A stretch of DNA of 64,000 nucleotides from assembly GCF_001949145.1 (NCBI RefSeq), contig NW_019091491.1:1-64000 (forward strand), in the 5' to 3' direction. The notes beneath the pieces are model-generated. The model made no database searches. It was not told where the DNA came from and was given only the letters and a program-made list of their open reading frames with translations. Source of the stretch: Acanthaster planci. Lineage: Eukaryota; Echinodermata; Asteroidea; Valvatida; Acanthasteridae. Shown here in pieces: positions 46,301-58,300 of the stretch (within the stretch, counting starts at the first letter, position 1; each line of letters opens with the position of its first letter). Made by a program: the position numbers and the translations under genes.

Positions 46301-49300
46301 TGTCGTAAAAGTAAAACACAGGATAAAGGTCCTGTGACAAACAAATGCCTCAGAAAAGTTAAGATCTCCGTAAAAATATTGACGAGCTGACAATTTGTTC
46401 CCTTGTCCAAACATCACAATAAGGCAGCAATCACGAAGAGTTTCTTTTTAGTATTATTTGCTGATAAAACACACTGGTACCAAAGAAGTAGCATTTCCGA
46501 TGTTTTCAGCTTGTTCGATTCTGGACATGCCTCTCCCATGCTTGTTTATTTTGACGCCCTTCGTTTTCTTATCAGTTACGGAAAACCTGCTATGTTATAC
46601 AGTTTTGTAAATTTACATGGAAGTCTGTTGTGTTCCACACTTATTTGACACATTGCCATTGCAATGGTCCGTTAATTTTTTGTTACAAAACAGTGAAATG
46701 TTCTGTGAAGATGCGCTAAATAGAGTCGGTGTTGATTGCAAGCACAACTGGACTGACTTCGTAGACATGAATGAAAGACATGTCAGAAATGTTTGACACA
46801 AAGCACGTCTTACGGGTTGGAGTGAGTCGATAAGCTCTTTGTAAATGCCCATGAAAGCCATGAGACGAAGTTTGGATTCATACCGGTCCACTCGCGCCAT
46901 CTGAGGAGAAAAGAGACAACAGATCCTGATCAAAGCAAGCTAGTATACGTAAACTACGAAAAGAGGACTCTATACAGTCAGCGCGCTAAAAGTTGAAAAA
47001 TGGGTACGAGATGGTTTGACTTGCTTATAACAAAAGGATCAGGTTTTTAAGGTAACACACAATGTCATCGTAAAACGCAGACTTGATATGTTATTATAGG
47101 ATTAGTTATAGGATTTTATGTCAAAACGGTATCAGTCTAATTATCAACTTTTATTAGAGGCAATTCTTCTTGGGTTTTTATCTCAATGACCAAAGAGATC
47201 ACTCTGTTTTATAAAGCCGAAACCTACAAAACTTAACATTGAAAAGGGTAGGTTTTTATGTTTCGGGGGACCCTGAAGAGCAGACAGCTATCAACATATC
47301 AACCTCTCTGCCAAATATCGCAATAAGGCTTTAATCGAACTGACGTGGAATTTCATTGAAACGTTTCTTACCTGAAACATAAACTGCTCCGCTTCGCCCA
47401 TTCCTTCATAATCGTCCGCATGTTTGGCGAGAGACTTCAGCTAAAATGGTGGTGGCAGAAAAAGTAAACATTCGTTGTTTTTCGTACAGATTTCATTGGG
47501 CACTGTGCAAGTTTAAACCACATCAGCAACAAGCATGTAATGGGATTCCAGAACGACGTGCTAAGGTAATATGCATATGGCGAGTAACCCATGAAGTAAT
47601 AACCATGAAATAACAGGCGTGGAACTTAATCAATGTATGTGCTATTTTTACAGTTAGACCTTCAGAATTTACCTCTTCCTTTGTCGGTAGAAACTTGAGA
47701 AGCAGTTCCGCAAATTCTCCGGCAACTAAGCTGGTGTCACATTTGTCTATGGCGTCTTTGATTGCCTTAGTCGATAACCCAATCCTTCTCTTTGTAATTA
47801 CTAAGTGAATTTATTGAAACAATATATACAAGGAACGAATAAAGTGACAGCAAAATAAAATGGATGTGCGATCTGGAGAATGTTGAACAATATTATCAAA
47901 GTTAATTAAAGTAAACTCTCTTGTTTTTGCATCTAGCCTATTCGTACGATTTGTACTTAAATGTTTTTTTACGTATTTCACGTAAGGTCCCTTCCCTGTT
48001 TTGAAATTGAAAGGAAGCCTTTAACTTGTCAAAAATGCAGAAAAAATCTGAACGCAAATTTCGTGAATAAGTGCCAAAGAGAGTTCAGATAAATTCAATT
48101 TGTTACTATTATGTTTTGAACTTACATCTTTTATAGTAGCAATTTTATTTTAATACCAACAGCTCGAAAAAAATGACTCAACGCTTAGAATTGTAATAGA
48201 AGACAGACTCTCCCGATGGACCAGAATCGTCCACTTCCTCCTTAGTACAAACTGAATATGTGTTCCAAAGTATCGACTATTGATTTCAGTTCTTCTCTCA
48301 CCCAAATTCCTAGCTCTGTTGGTCTCAATCACTGTGATCTTTTCTGCTAGTCTCTCTTGCAGCCGTCTCACCCTCTCCATGCCAGCCGTGTTGTACTTGC
48401 TCTCTCGCAGACGGAAGTTCCGCTCGAAGTCAGTGAAGTCTAGTTCATTCAAAACCCGCTCATCATCTATGGTCTGGATATAAAGGTGACAAGAGTGATA
48501 AAGTGCCGATTGCTTGCTGATAAAAAGGAGAAACTTCGGAACAATTCTCTTGATTATAGACGACTTGATTTGGACATACAGTACGTGGCTTACTTTTCCT
48601 TGCTCCAAACTTTAATTTACTTTTAATGTTTTAATGAAAGATTGAGCCTAAATGACGTTTTGTCTCTCACATGACTCGACTGTTTTCCTTTACTAACATT
48701 TGCATATTCTTGAGCAAGACAATTCCAGTTTATAAGTCTACCGCACGCCATAAAGTGAAAGATCAAGTGTTACGCCGTGCACATGTACATCAAATTTAAC
48801 AATACAACTTCACCACGTGAACCAAGACCAGCATCAGATGTCGACAGTTTCATAGAATGAGACAGACTAATCCAACATGATCTTTTCGCTTTCAATTTAC
48901 CTTGAATATGGTGTTCGTGACTGGGTAAAGTGTGACCCAGTTCAACATAGGCATTGGTGCGCTCGAAATTATTCTTCTTTTTCTTCTTGAATCTGGAAAA
49001 GAATCAATCCATACCTTACTTCTATGTTTAATTCTACGAAGAAACTTTACCTTTCCCTCAAATTACAGGATTCAGTTTATATTTACAAAGACTTTGTCTT
49101 AGTCGTGAGGACGACATTTACACGCTTGTTTAATTTTAAAATATGGAGGGCCTGACGTTTCGACAAAAGGCCAAATGACAAGTGGACAAGCAAACAGACA
49201 ATCAGCCAAGCATGGGTGAATAGAACAATAGATGAGGACAAAAGGAAAGGTCAAGAAAGTTAAAGGCTGGATAAAGGGGACCGCGTGAAAGGCATGGTTG

Positions 49301-52300
49301 AACAACAAAGAAATTTAAGGTGGAGAGAGATCAAAGAAAATACAACAGATGGAACTGGACCCCACGTGGGAGGGGGTAATTATCTGCGGACAAAAGAGGG
49401 GGAAAGAAAAGAGTGTTAATTAGTAGTTTCCCTCTTGGATGTTCAGGCCATGGGGTTGTATGGTGCGGAGGTGTTTGATATAAACCTTCTCCCTGTTGAA
49501 GTGAACAGCATCTTTACGGAACCCAAGCAATTCTATGCCCTGTGAGATCATGTCAGACATAGAATGGTTAGGAAGGTTGAAGTGGTGGCCTACAGGGGTA
49601 TCTAGCTGTTTGGTGTTGACCGTAGATCGGTGGCCATAGAAACGCTTCTTGAGAGTGTTCTTAGTCTCTCCAACATACTGAACACTGCACACCCTGCAAG
49701 AGATAAGACATATGACATTAGAAGAGCTACAAGTGCCTTTGGGTCTGTGGGTGGTACCGGAGGAGTGTCCAGAGAATGTATCTGATTCCAGGACATCGTT
49801 CTGGCAAAAAACACATCTGTCAGAATCATACTTGAACGTGCCTTGCTGGGAGGGGGGAAGGGTATCCAAAGGGGGCACCTCAGCCCGAACGAAAAGGTCC
49901 CGTAGGTTGCGGGGACGCCCGTAGGCCACAAGCGGGGCGTCTGGTATGGCACTGGCTATAGGCGGTCTGAAGTGTGGAGGATATGATGATTGTCATTTAT
50001 TATTTTGCAGAGGGGAGGAAGACGAAGATGGAGAGTGGTGACCAAGGGAACCCTGGGATTGTTTCTACACGGGGGGGTTTTCTCCTTGAGTGCAAGACTT
50101 CTAGGGACGGAGCGGGCCCTATTGATAGAGCGTTGAACCTGGTGATACGTGTAGCTATGTCCCATTGCAATCAAGTGCCTCTTTAGTTCCTGTGTATGAC
50201 GGGAGAAATCTGAATCATTAGAACAAATGCATCTTAGCCAGCCGAGTGCTTGGCTGTATGCAATACCAGCCTTGCAGTGTCTAGGGTAGCAGCTGGATGA
50301 GTGAAGATACTGATGGGTATCTGTAGGCTTGGAATACAGGTCAGTAGTCACGAGGTTGTTCTCCTTCCGGATGCTGACGTCGAGAAAGTTGGCCTGATGG
50401 GGGGAATATTCCGAAGTGAACCTAATTGTCCCGTGGAAAGCATTGATATGGTTAATGAAGATGTCTAGACTGCCACTGTCACTGGTCCAGATGAAAAATA
50501 CATCATCAATGTATCTCCACCAGATCCAAGGGCGGCAAGGTGCTGAAGTAAGCATGCGCTCTTCAAGGTTACCCATGAAGAGGTAAGCAAAGGAGTGAGC
50601 CATGCGGGTGCCCATAGCTGTGCCGTGTACCTGTAGATAGTGTTTGCCCATAAAGGAGAAATTGTTCTTGGTTAGCCCAAGTCTCATAAGCGTCGCGACA
50701 TCACTGATGGGGGGAGTTGTGTGTCCGCTCTTCATGAGAGCAGAGCAGCAGGCCCGAATACCCTCATGGGGATTGTTAGAATAGAGAGAAGAAACATCAA
50801 AGGTCCCAATGATGGCTGAGTTGGGAATCTGGTTCTTGATGTTTTCCCGCTTAAAGTCTCGCGTGTCGTGAATATATGACGGGATCTGTGGAACGATGGG
50901 TTTGAGAAAAGTGTCAGTGAACAATGATATGTGTTCAGTGGGCGATCTATTTCCGGAAACGATGGGCCTCCCTGGATTACCTGCCTTGTGGATATTGAGG
51001 AGTAGGTACAACCTAGCGGTTCTACATTCAATGGGGTCAAAACTTATAAACCTTCTTGGATAGTTGGTCACGTGAACGTGTACCATCCAGAACCTGCTGA
51101 ATCTGTAGTGAGAATGTTCCTGTTTGGTCAGAATCGAGGGGGATATAGTTAGTATGATTGTGAAGTTGGCGATGGGCTTCATCAATGTATTGCTGTCGAT
51201 CCATAATTTTTATTGTTGTTTAATTTGTTAACCGACTTGGCTTCTCGATGGTTCCCAACTAAATATGCAACAAGTTACAAGCCAAATTTTAGCAATATTG
51301 GCTTCCACATTAAAAAATTTGGTCAAGATCTTTGCCTTGATTTCGCTTTTGTAAATAATCGTCAAGATTTTCTTCACACTGTATCCCAAATTTCGAAGCA
51401 GACTTCGACAGTGGGCCCTACCTGTTTGGCCGAACATTGGAGGAGCAGGCGGTGGGGTAGGCATACCGGGCGTTGGCGGACTGGGTGCCGCTGGCACGGA
51501 TGGGGCTTGGTCGGTGACAGGCTGGATCGGAAGATGAAGGGATGAATCCTTGACTATCTTTGACGAAACTGCAGCTGTTCTACTTGGTGATCCCCCTCCT
51601 GAAACAGAAGAGATTAGGGAGAGGGCTAAATGTGATATCCATATTTCAAATATCAATTCTTCAAACAATTTTTCCTCGGACTTTTCCCGTTAAGTCAAAC
51701 GTCCAAAAACAACATATTGGATTTTACTAAAAAATTCAGGAAAAGTGCAGACATCTCTGCAAGCGAGAAAGGTAATCGGAAACTTTTATCAGATATCTAT
51801 ATATGAACATGTCTTTCTACAACTAAACATTCGATTTTTAGTCAGACCCAATTTGTCAAAATGTCAAATCAAACCAATTCAACAGAAATAGTTATAGTCA
51901 CTATTACGTCAGCATTTAATTTCTTACGTATCAGATATGCCTAGACAAAAAGCTGCAACAATTTAAAATGCACCTCCTGTTGTCTTGATGGCTGCAGTTG
52001 ATGCGGTGCTATCCACTCTATTTCCTATGTGTGAGCGGGGCTGTTCGTTCAGTTCAACCGCTGACACGATGGGAGTAACACTGCCTGTACTCGGTGCTTC
52101 GGAAGAATCCTGGCTGCTTAGTGATGGTTCTGATTGATCTAGGTCTAATGGTTTCATCAAGAGTTGGTAGGACTTGAGTCGCGTCTCGAGGTCTTGCCCT
52201 GTTTGTTGCCTGTACACTTTCTGTTAACAGAGTCAGAGTTACACAAACCTTATACATATATTAACAGTTCAGATGATACCAAGCTGCTCAAAAATAACCC

Positions 52301-55300
52301 TACAAAATTTCTATTTAATAAGAAACATAGAAAATAGCAGAAAATGGATTTCAAAAAGTCATTGTCTTTTGATGATTACATGTATTAAAAACTGCATCAT
52401 CCACTCTACCTTTTGATGCAACAGATGACATGTGATGCTTTAATTAATATAAAATAAAGTCGACCATTGTATCAATGACACAGTACAAGTGTTTCAACCA
52501 TTCTTGCTTTGGCAAGTTTCTTATATATTCGTTTACATAATTATTACTGGTTCACTGACATGAACGATCTGTTGAATTCTCTTAACTAACCCTAATGTGC
52601 TCCAGAGTGTCTTGCAGCTCCACGACTCGCTCTCTATATTCTTGAGATTTTCCGTCAACCTGAAATTTAAGCCAACAATGGAAAGATATTATCTTGCAAA
52701 GAAACAATATGGAAAATGTGTTTTAGGTTCAATGCGAACAAAAATACAAGGTTTGTGTGAACAATTATATCAAAACCAAATCTGAGAAATTCTAACCTCC
52801 TGTAATTTTTGCTGAAGTTCCGTCTTGCTTGCTGTATATTCCTGAAATAAATTATCATAACCAGCATTTTAATTGATTCAGGTAAGAACAAAAAAATACT
52901 ATTAATATGGTAGATTTCAAGATATGTATGGGTAAGTTTGAACCATGCAGCTTCACAAAATGAAACATTATTTTCAAATCAAAGTTCATTCAAGATACTC
53001 TGCATTTAACTGCTATCAGCAACTTCATGTTAACACAACAATTACTTTTATAATGACAAAAAGTGCTCTTCAAAACTTGGAAATGAAATCAAAACTTGGA
53101 AATGAAATGGCGGACAAAACCATGAAAAGTAGCATCACAGACTGTCTTCAATGCGAGTGCCGGGTGCTTTCGATTTTTATACAACCAAAATCATGTACAT
53201 ACCCTAATCTTTTCTTGTTGCAGATCAACCTGTATCAAAAAGAAACAAATATTTAAATAGTTAAATTTGCAGAGTTTTATATCACATTAAATGTTTCGAT
53301 ATGGAAGTGGTGGTGCAAGTTTGAGTCCAAATAAAATATTTTGGTAAAAACACTTTGAAAACGGCCACTTTCCAGGCTTCGGTGTTGCCATTTAAGTGTG
53401 TCACAGAGAGCGCAGAAACTTTAGATCTCGAACCGAAAATGACATTGAAGAGACTATACGCCCTATATGCAATTCAATAGAATTAGTATTTTCACAATAA
53501 TGACATTATGTTTAAGTGTAGAACTTAGGATATTGGGCATTCAAGGAATGAATAAGCCAGGGATAACACGCAAAGGTCCCATGGCACCAAACAATAGCCA
53601 TTTGGATCACTGGACAATAGTTTAGCGAGTATAATAGGTTCAGTGAATCAAGTAATACTCCCACATCATCGAGTTGTATAAACTAACGCGGGCAGTAGTT
53701 GGTTTGAGGGGCATCAGTTTAATTGGCAGGGCAATAGCGCTGGTTAGATATCACCTACCTCTCTTCTGAGCAGGTCATTTCTTTCTTGAATTTCTGCCAA
53801 GTTGTCTTGGAGACCCTGTATACTAATGAAATGATCGTGCCATTCGTCAAGCTCGGCTTTGATTGGCTGAGGAAGGTCGCCATGGTATGACTAAAGAAAA
53901 GAACAAAGCAACAGTTAAGGAATGACAATAGAGGACAGACAACTGAAGGAGACAAGAACGATAAAATCTTGGGCCCTTAAAGAGGAACGCTATCACAGAA
54001 AATAGGTTAACATTAAATCATCCGCAGTTTCAAAAGTATGTAAGTCCGTCTTTTCCACAAATTGTTGTGTTGCTCCTGCCCCTTTTGAGATAAGGAGAAG
54101 GCGAATACTCACAGACACTCTTATCTTTTTATCAAAACGAAACACTTGTTTCCTTTAATTTTTTCACGATTTTGCGAGCTTTAAGTAGCAGGAAGACACA
54201 CGAGGCAATTTCGAAGTTAACACAAAACAGTTTCTGAAACTGTACAATGTAGGAAATGCAACTTTGCCCTTTTTGGGGGATGGTTTATGATGAGATTTGC
54301 TTGGGCTTCTGCGCATTGCTTTTATAGGTGACAGGGCCTATAGAGTGCTTTTATCGACAATCTCCTCCAAACTTGGTAGGTGGATTACCTTTTCTAATTC
54401 AATGGCATCAAACTCAGCAAGTTCCAACTCGTACTGCAAGTATACTCGTCGGTTGAGGTTCCGTGTTGTGTTCAGTAGTTTGTTGATAAACTTCAGACAA
54501 GCCACCTGGAGAGAAGACAGTCCGTCACAACGCTAAATATCCATAGTTAACCTATACAAGCAATCTACATAGCGCACACATCGCGAACCACTATCATGAT
54601 ATATCAAGATATGCATGACACCAAGTCAATGTCTTGACAATTCGCCTATGATATCATTCAGGGAGTTTCACTTGGTCTCTGTTTCTTTGTATTTCAATTC
54701 CTCATATTCAATGAAATGCTATAAGGAATTGACTGCATGTATTGTATATAAAGAAATCTTATTGCACTGAGTGGGTTTAATAACAACTACAAAGATTACT
54801 GATGTCCTTAGCATGTCCAATTGCAGTTGCAATCGAGAACTCCACACAAAAAATAAGAAGAACCCCTGGCATGTTGATGAGTCCTTAAACCAGACCATAG
54901 TTACACCGTACTACCAAATGAAATCCTCCGGTTCTACATTTTCCCTTCCGGTAAGGTTTCAGCTAGGGTCAACGTTGATGTAGCAAGTATTCACAGTCTT
55001 CACTTACCACAAGTTCTGTGCGTAACCTTTCCACTTTTAGCATCTGCGACAAGGCATGGAATCGAACCTTCTCCTTAATCTTGATCCGGAGGAAGTTAAA
55101 GACATTCAGAACCCTGTCATGGCCGTCTCTCGCCTCGCAAGCGTAGGTAAGAATCTAAGAGAGATGCGTTCAAAAATAAGAACTACAACACGGGCATGAA
55201 CACGACAAGATGACAGGAATTGCCGTTTTATTGAGGGTAATTTTTAATCAAGAGCAGAATTTTTTTCTGAATTCTAGTATATTATTTCTGAAGGCTGGAA

Positions 55301-58300
55301 TTTGGAACTTGAAAAGTTTTGGTGTTTTTGAGAGAAAAGGAATAGAACTGAAGAGTTTTTATTTCTAAATAAACAAATACCTTGAAGGCATTGAGCCTGG
55401 ATGCTAACGATCTGCTGATAATGCAAAACGATATTGTCTCCAGTATGTCTGGACCCGTGTTGATGATGTGTCTCCCTTTCTGCAAAGAAAAAAACACGGT
55501 GGGAGAATCGTCGTGAACAACTGAGGGAAAGACTGTCAAAATAGTTGGAAAAAAGCAATGTGTGTGCAGAATATCAGTGACTATGCTAAGTTTATAAGGG
55601 GCACTGGAATTATCTCCAGGGACTTGAGCCAGAAAACCACCTTGAACCAAAATAATAGACTTTACCTCATTCGATGCTATACATTTCAAACAGAAGAGGG
55701 CATCTGATTCATCCACCTGTCATTGCAATGGAAACAATCAATCAAAGGAAACAGCCTTTTGTAATCTTTCACTTTCAATTTTCGTAAAATAGGGCTTAAT
55801 TCATAGTAGAAGAAACTATAATTCGTATACAGATCCGAAGTGCAAGGACAACAATTTTTGGGTCGGATTTTTTTGTACATATACATAAATCTGTGAATTA
55901 ATATAAATACATGAAACTCTCAAGACTTAAATTTATTTCTGTCTGAAAATATTAAAGATTAAAGGAATTAAGTGCTCTTCAATGTGTCATACTCCAGGAC
56001 TTACTTGCAAATCCTGAAGTTCAGTCATCGAAGCATTTTTTTGTTATCTTCATACAATTTCGTTTTTCTTGCTTTTAGAGATCTAAAGATATTAAATGTT
56101 ACAATATTCACAAACCTGTTCCCTTTTGAGTGTTTCAAAGTATTTCTGTTTCTTCTGGATTGTGGACTGTTTCTCAGCCGACGTACTGTTGGCTAGTCGT
56201 TGTTTATCTATCAGGAGATTCTGTGTGTCTCGTATGAATCGACACAATACCTCTGCACCGTTCAGAGTCTCTGAGATGAATTCTTTCATAAATCTATATC
56301 AGAAGGAAAAAATGTTGCATTCATTTTAAAAGAACACAACATAACCTTTGACTTTATTTTCTATCAGAAATGCTATGTTCAAGTAGTTCAGTAGATTTAA
56401 TTATTAAATATGCAAGCGTATTCCCCAATTCCCACCATCTGTTTGCCACAAAACGCAAAACAAAAAAAAGTTTCTTATTCTTGGGAAAAACAAAACCAAA
56501 AGGCAGGCTGAAAGTGGGAGAGATACACACATAACGGACAATGTCGGCTTTCATTTCTTACCAGCCCTTTTGCTATACGGTTTACTGAAACGTTATTTTC
56601 AAGGCCAGTGAGCTATTGGCAAAAGTCAATACGTTAACAACTAAAGTTGCTAAAAAAAGGTCACACGTGGTGTGTGCATTGTGAACAGATATTATCCATG
56701 GTATGCAGGGTTACGAAAAATCTACAAGTGTGCAAGGCAACGGAATTCAAATCAAGACAAGGAAGGAGTGTTCTGTTTTTGTGAAATTTTATTCTGAGTG
56801 AGTAGAATATTTAGGAGGGATAACGCACATATTATGCCTGCTGAACTCGAACATTAACAAAAATAGTGCTTCCATCTGGGTGACAAAGTTTTGAATAGGT
56901 GTATATTAAACAATTTATAAGGAAACAATTGACATCACATCTGATTTCATGTAAAATTTCTCATCTTCACCCTATGTCAACGTTATCAGTGTGAGGAGCA
57001 TCATCTCGTATCACTATACTCTTCAGTTCTTCATTGTCATCATCCACTCAGATTCTTTGTTATTTTTCTTCAATATTATCACTGATTATCACCATCATCA
57101 ACAGCTTCACCACAACGTGTCACCATATACTTATAGCAACCTTACAGCCACAACCATCGATGTCTTCATCTTTATGGTCTACCCACTCTGTGTTATAAGC
57201 CTTCAGATCCTCTTTCAGATCCGCCAGTATACTTCGTGTTGGAAGTAGGTCCTTGATAAGTTTCTTGGGCACTTTCTTCAGACTGTGAACGTTGGGGTTC
57301 ATGTGAGCTCGAAGCTGGTCGATATAAAATTTAGGACTATGGAGGCTGGGAACAGAAGGCTGGAAGTGAAACAAGAACCAAAAATATATTTCTTTCCCCG
57401 TCAGGGAGGTAACTTTGCATGAACTATTTTAACGCCAGTTCTATTTCCGCACTTAAATTCACACCCGAAACTAATTTTTAAAATATACGCATCAAGAAAA
57501 GACACACAACACAGTAAAATTTGTCTTTTAAAAATAACATATATGTGACAAGACTTCCAAAAATACTGTTTTGGTTCGTAGAGACCGAATTCATCCTGAT
57601 TTTGCATAGTAACCAAATGATTAATTCAGTCGATGGAGTTCTGCATGAAAAATATATTTCAGTACAATCACAAAAATATCATGAATATTCCAAGCAATTA
57701 TCCGAGTGGCAGTTTTTTTCAGATTTTGTAGTGAGGGATTTTCAGTTAGAGAGAGTTGTGCCTCACAGACATGCCACAGATCATCATGGATTATACTGCT
57801 TTTGGCTAAAACGACAAAATCTCTTCCCCCTTAAAATCTGTCAGTCTTCTGAAATGAAGCATAAGCGACACGTAAATTGCTTTTTTGCATTCTTAAGTAT
57901 TCACATTCTTAGTCGACTGTCACTCTGCAGGATACTCGAAAGCATCTGTATTCCGTTGTCCATTCAATTTTCTTCTTGATACCTGATAAAATTTGGTTTG
58001 ATATTTAGTGTGTTCAATGTCTATGATTATTTATTTCTTTGGCTCTTTACCAAGCTTAACACTTCAATTGTGAACACAAAAGCCAAGAAAGAAAATTTAT
58101 CTCTAAAGCAGTACATAGGACTACATTGTCGGTGAAATTAACTACTTTTTTAAAAAGCAATGTGGCTGTGATTTTGCGTAAATATATTCTATCTACACAG
58201 ACTATCATGTAATTTCTTCTATAATTACATCAAATATGAGTTGGGATTGACGGGTGATTGCATTTGTATCGACAATCACTGTGTTAAACACGCAGTAAAG

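Larger units (their letters stand above)
49130..51230 (-). mobile_element. Penelope-like retroelement, 5'-truncated and decayed, in formin intron 15
   Basis: Minus strand, same direction as the formin. An RT segment (51185-49956) has the PLE order: a 'YlLpKIHK'-like block (LLLNIHKAGNPGRPIVSG), FDVSSLYSN, GTAMGTRMAHSFA and catalytic WWRYIDDVFF. It is followed out of frame by a GIY-YIG endonuclease frame (49929-49420) with Cys pairs, QYVGETKNTLKKRFYGH and a retained Glu in NREKVYIKHL. Stops and frame changes lie in the RT N-terminus and at the RT/nuclease junction (49930-49960), so it is inactive. About 300 bp of 3' non-coding sequence follows. Confidence 0.9.

Noticed and set aside
49956-51185. 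Host telomerase-like reverse transcriptase gene
   Set aside because: RT blocks, the adjacent GIY-YIG nuclease and the repeated non-coding ends identify a Penelope-like element; frameshifts exclude a functional gene.
51228-51421. C-terminal extension of the FH1 exon (open frame continues about 60 codons)
   Set aside because: A GTAGGG donor at 51421 joins exon 16 in the correct phase and restores FH2; the extension is not proline-rich or formin-like.
57521-57979. 152-codon plus-strand frame in formin intron 3
   Set aside because: AT-rich, no domain signature, no repeat copies and no splice context; probably chance.
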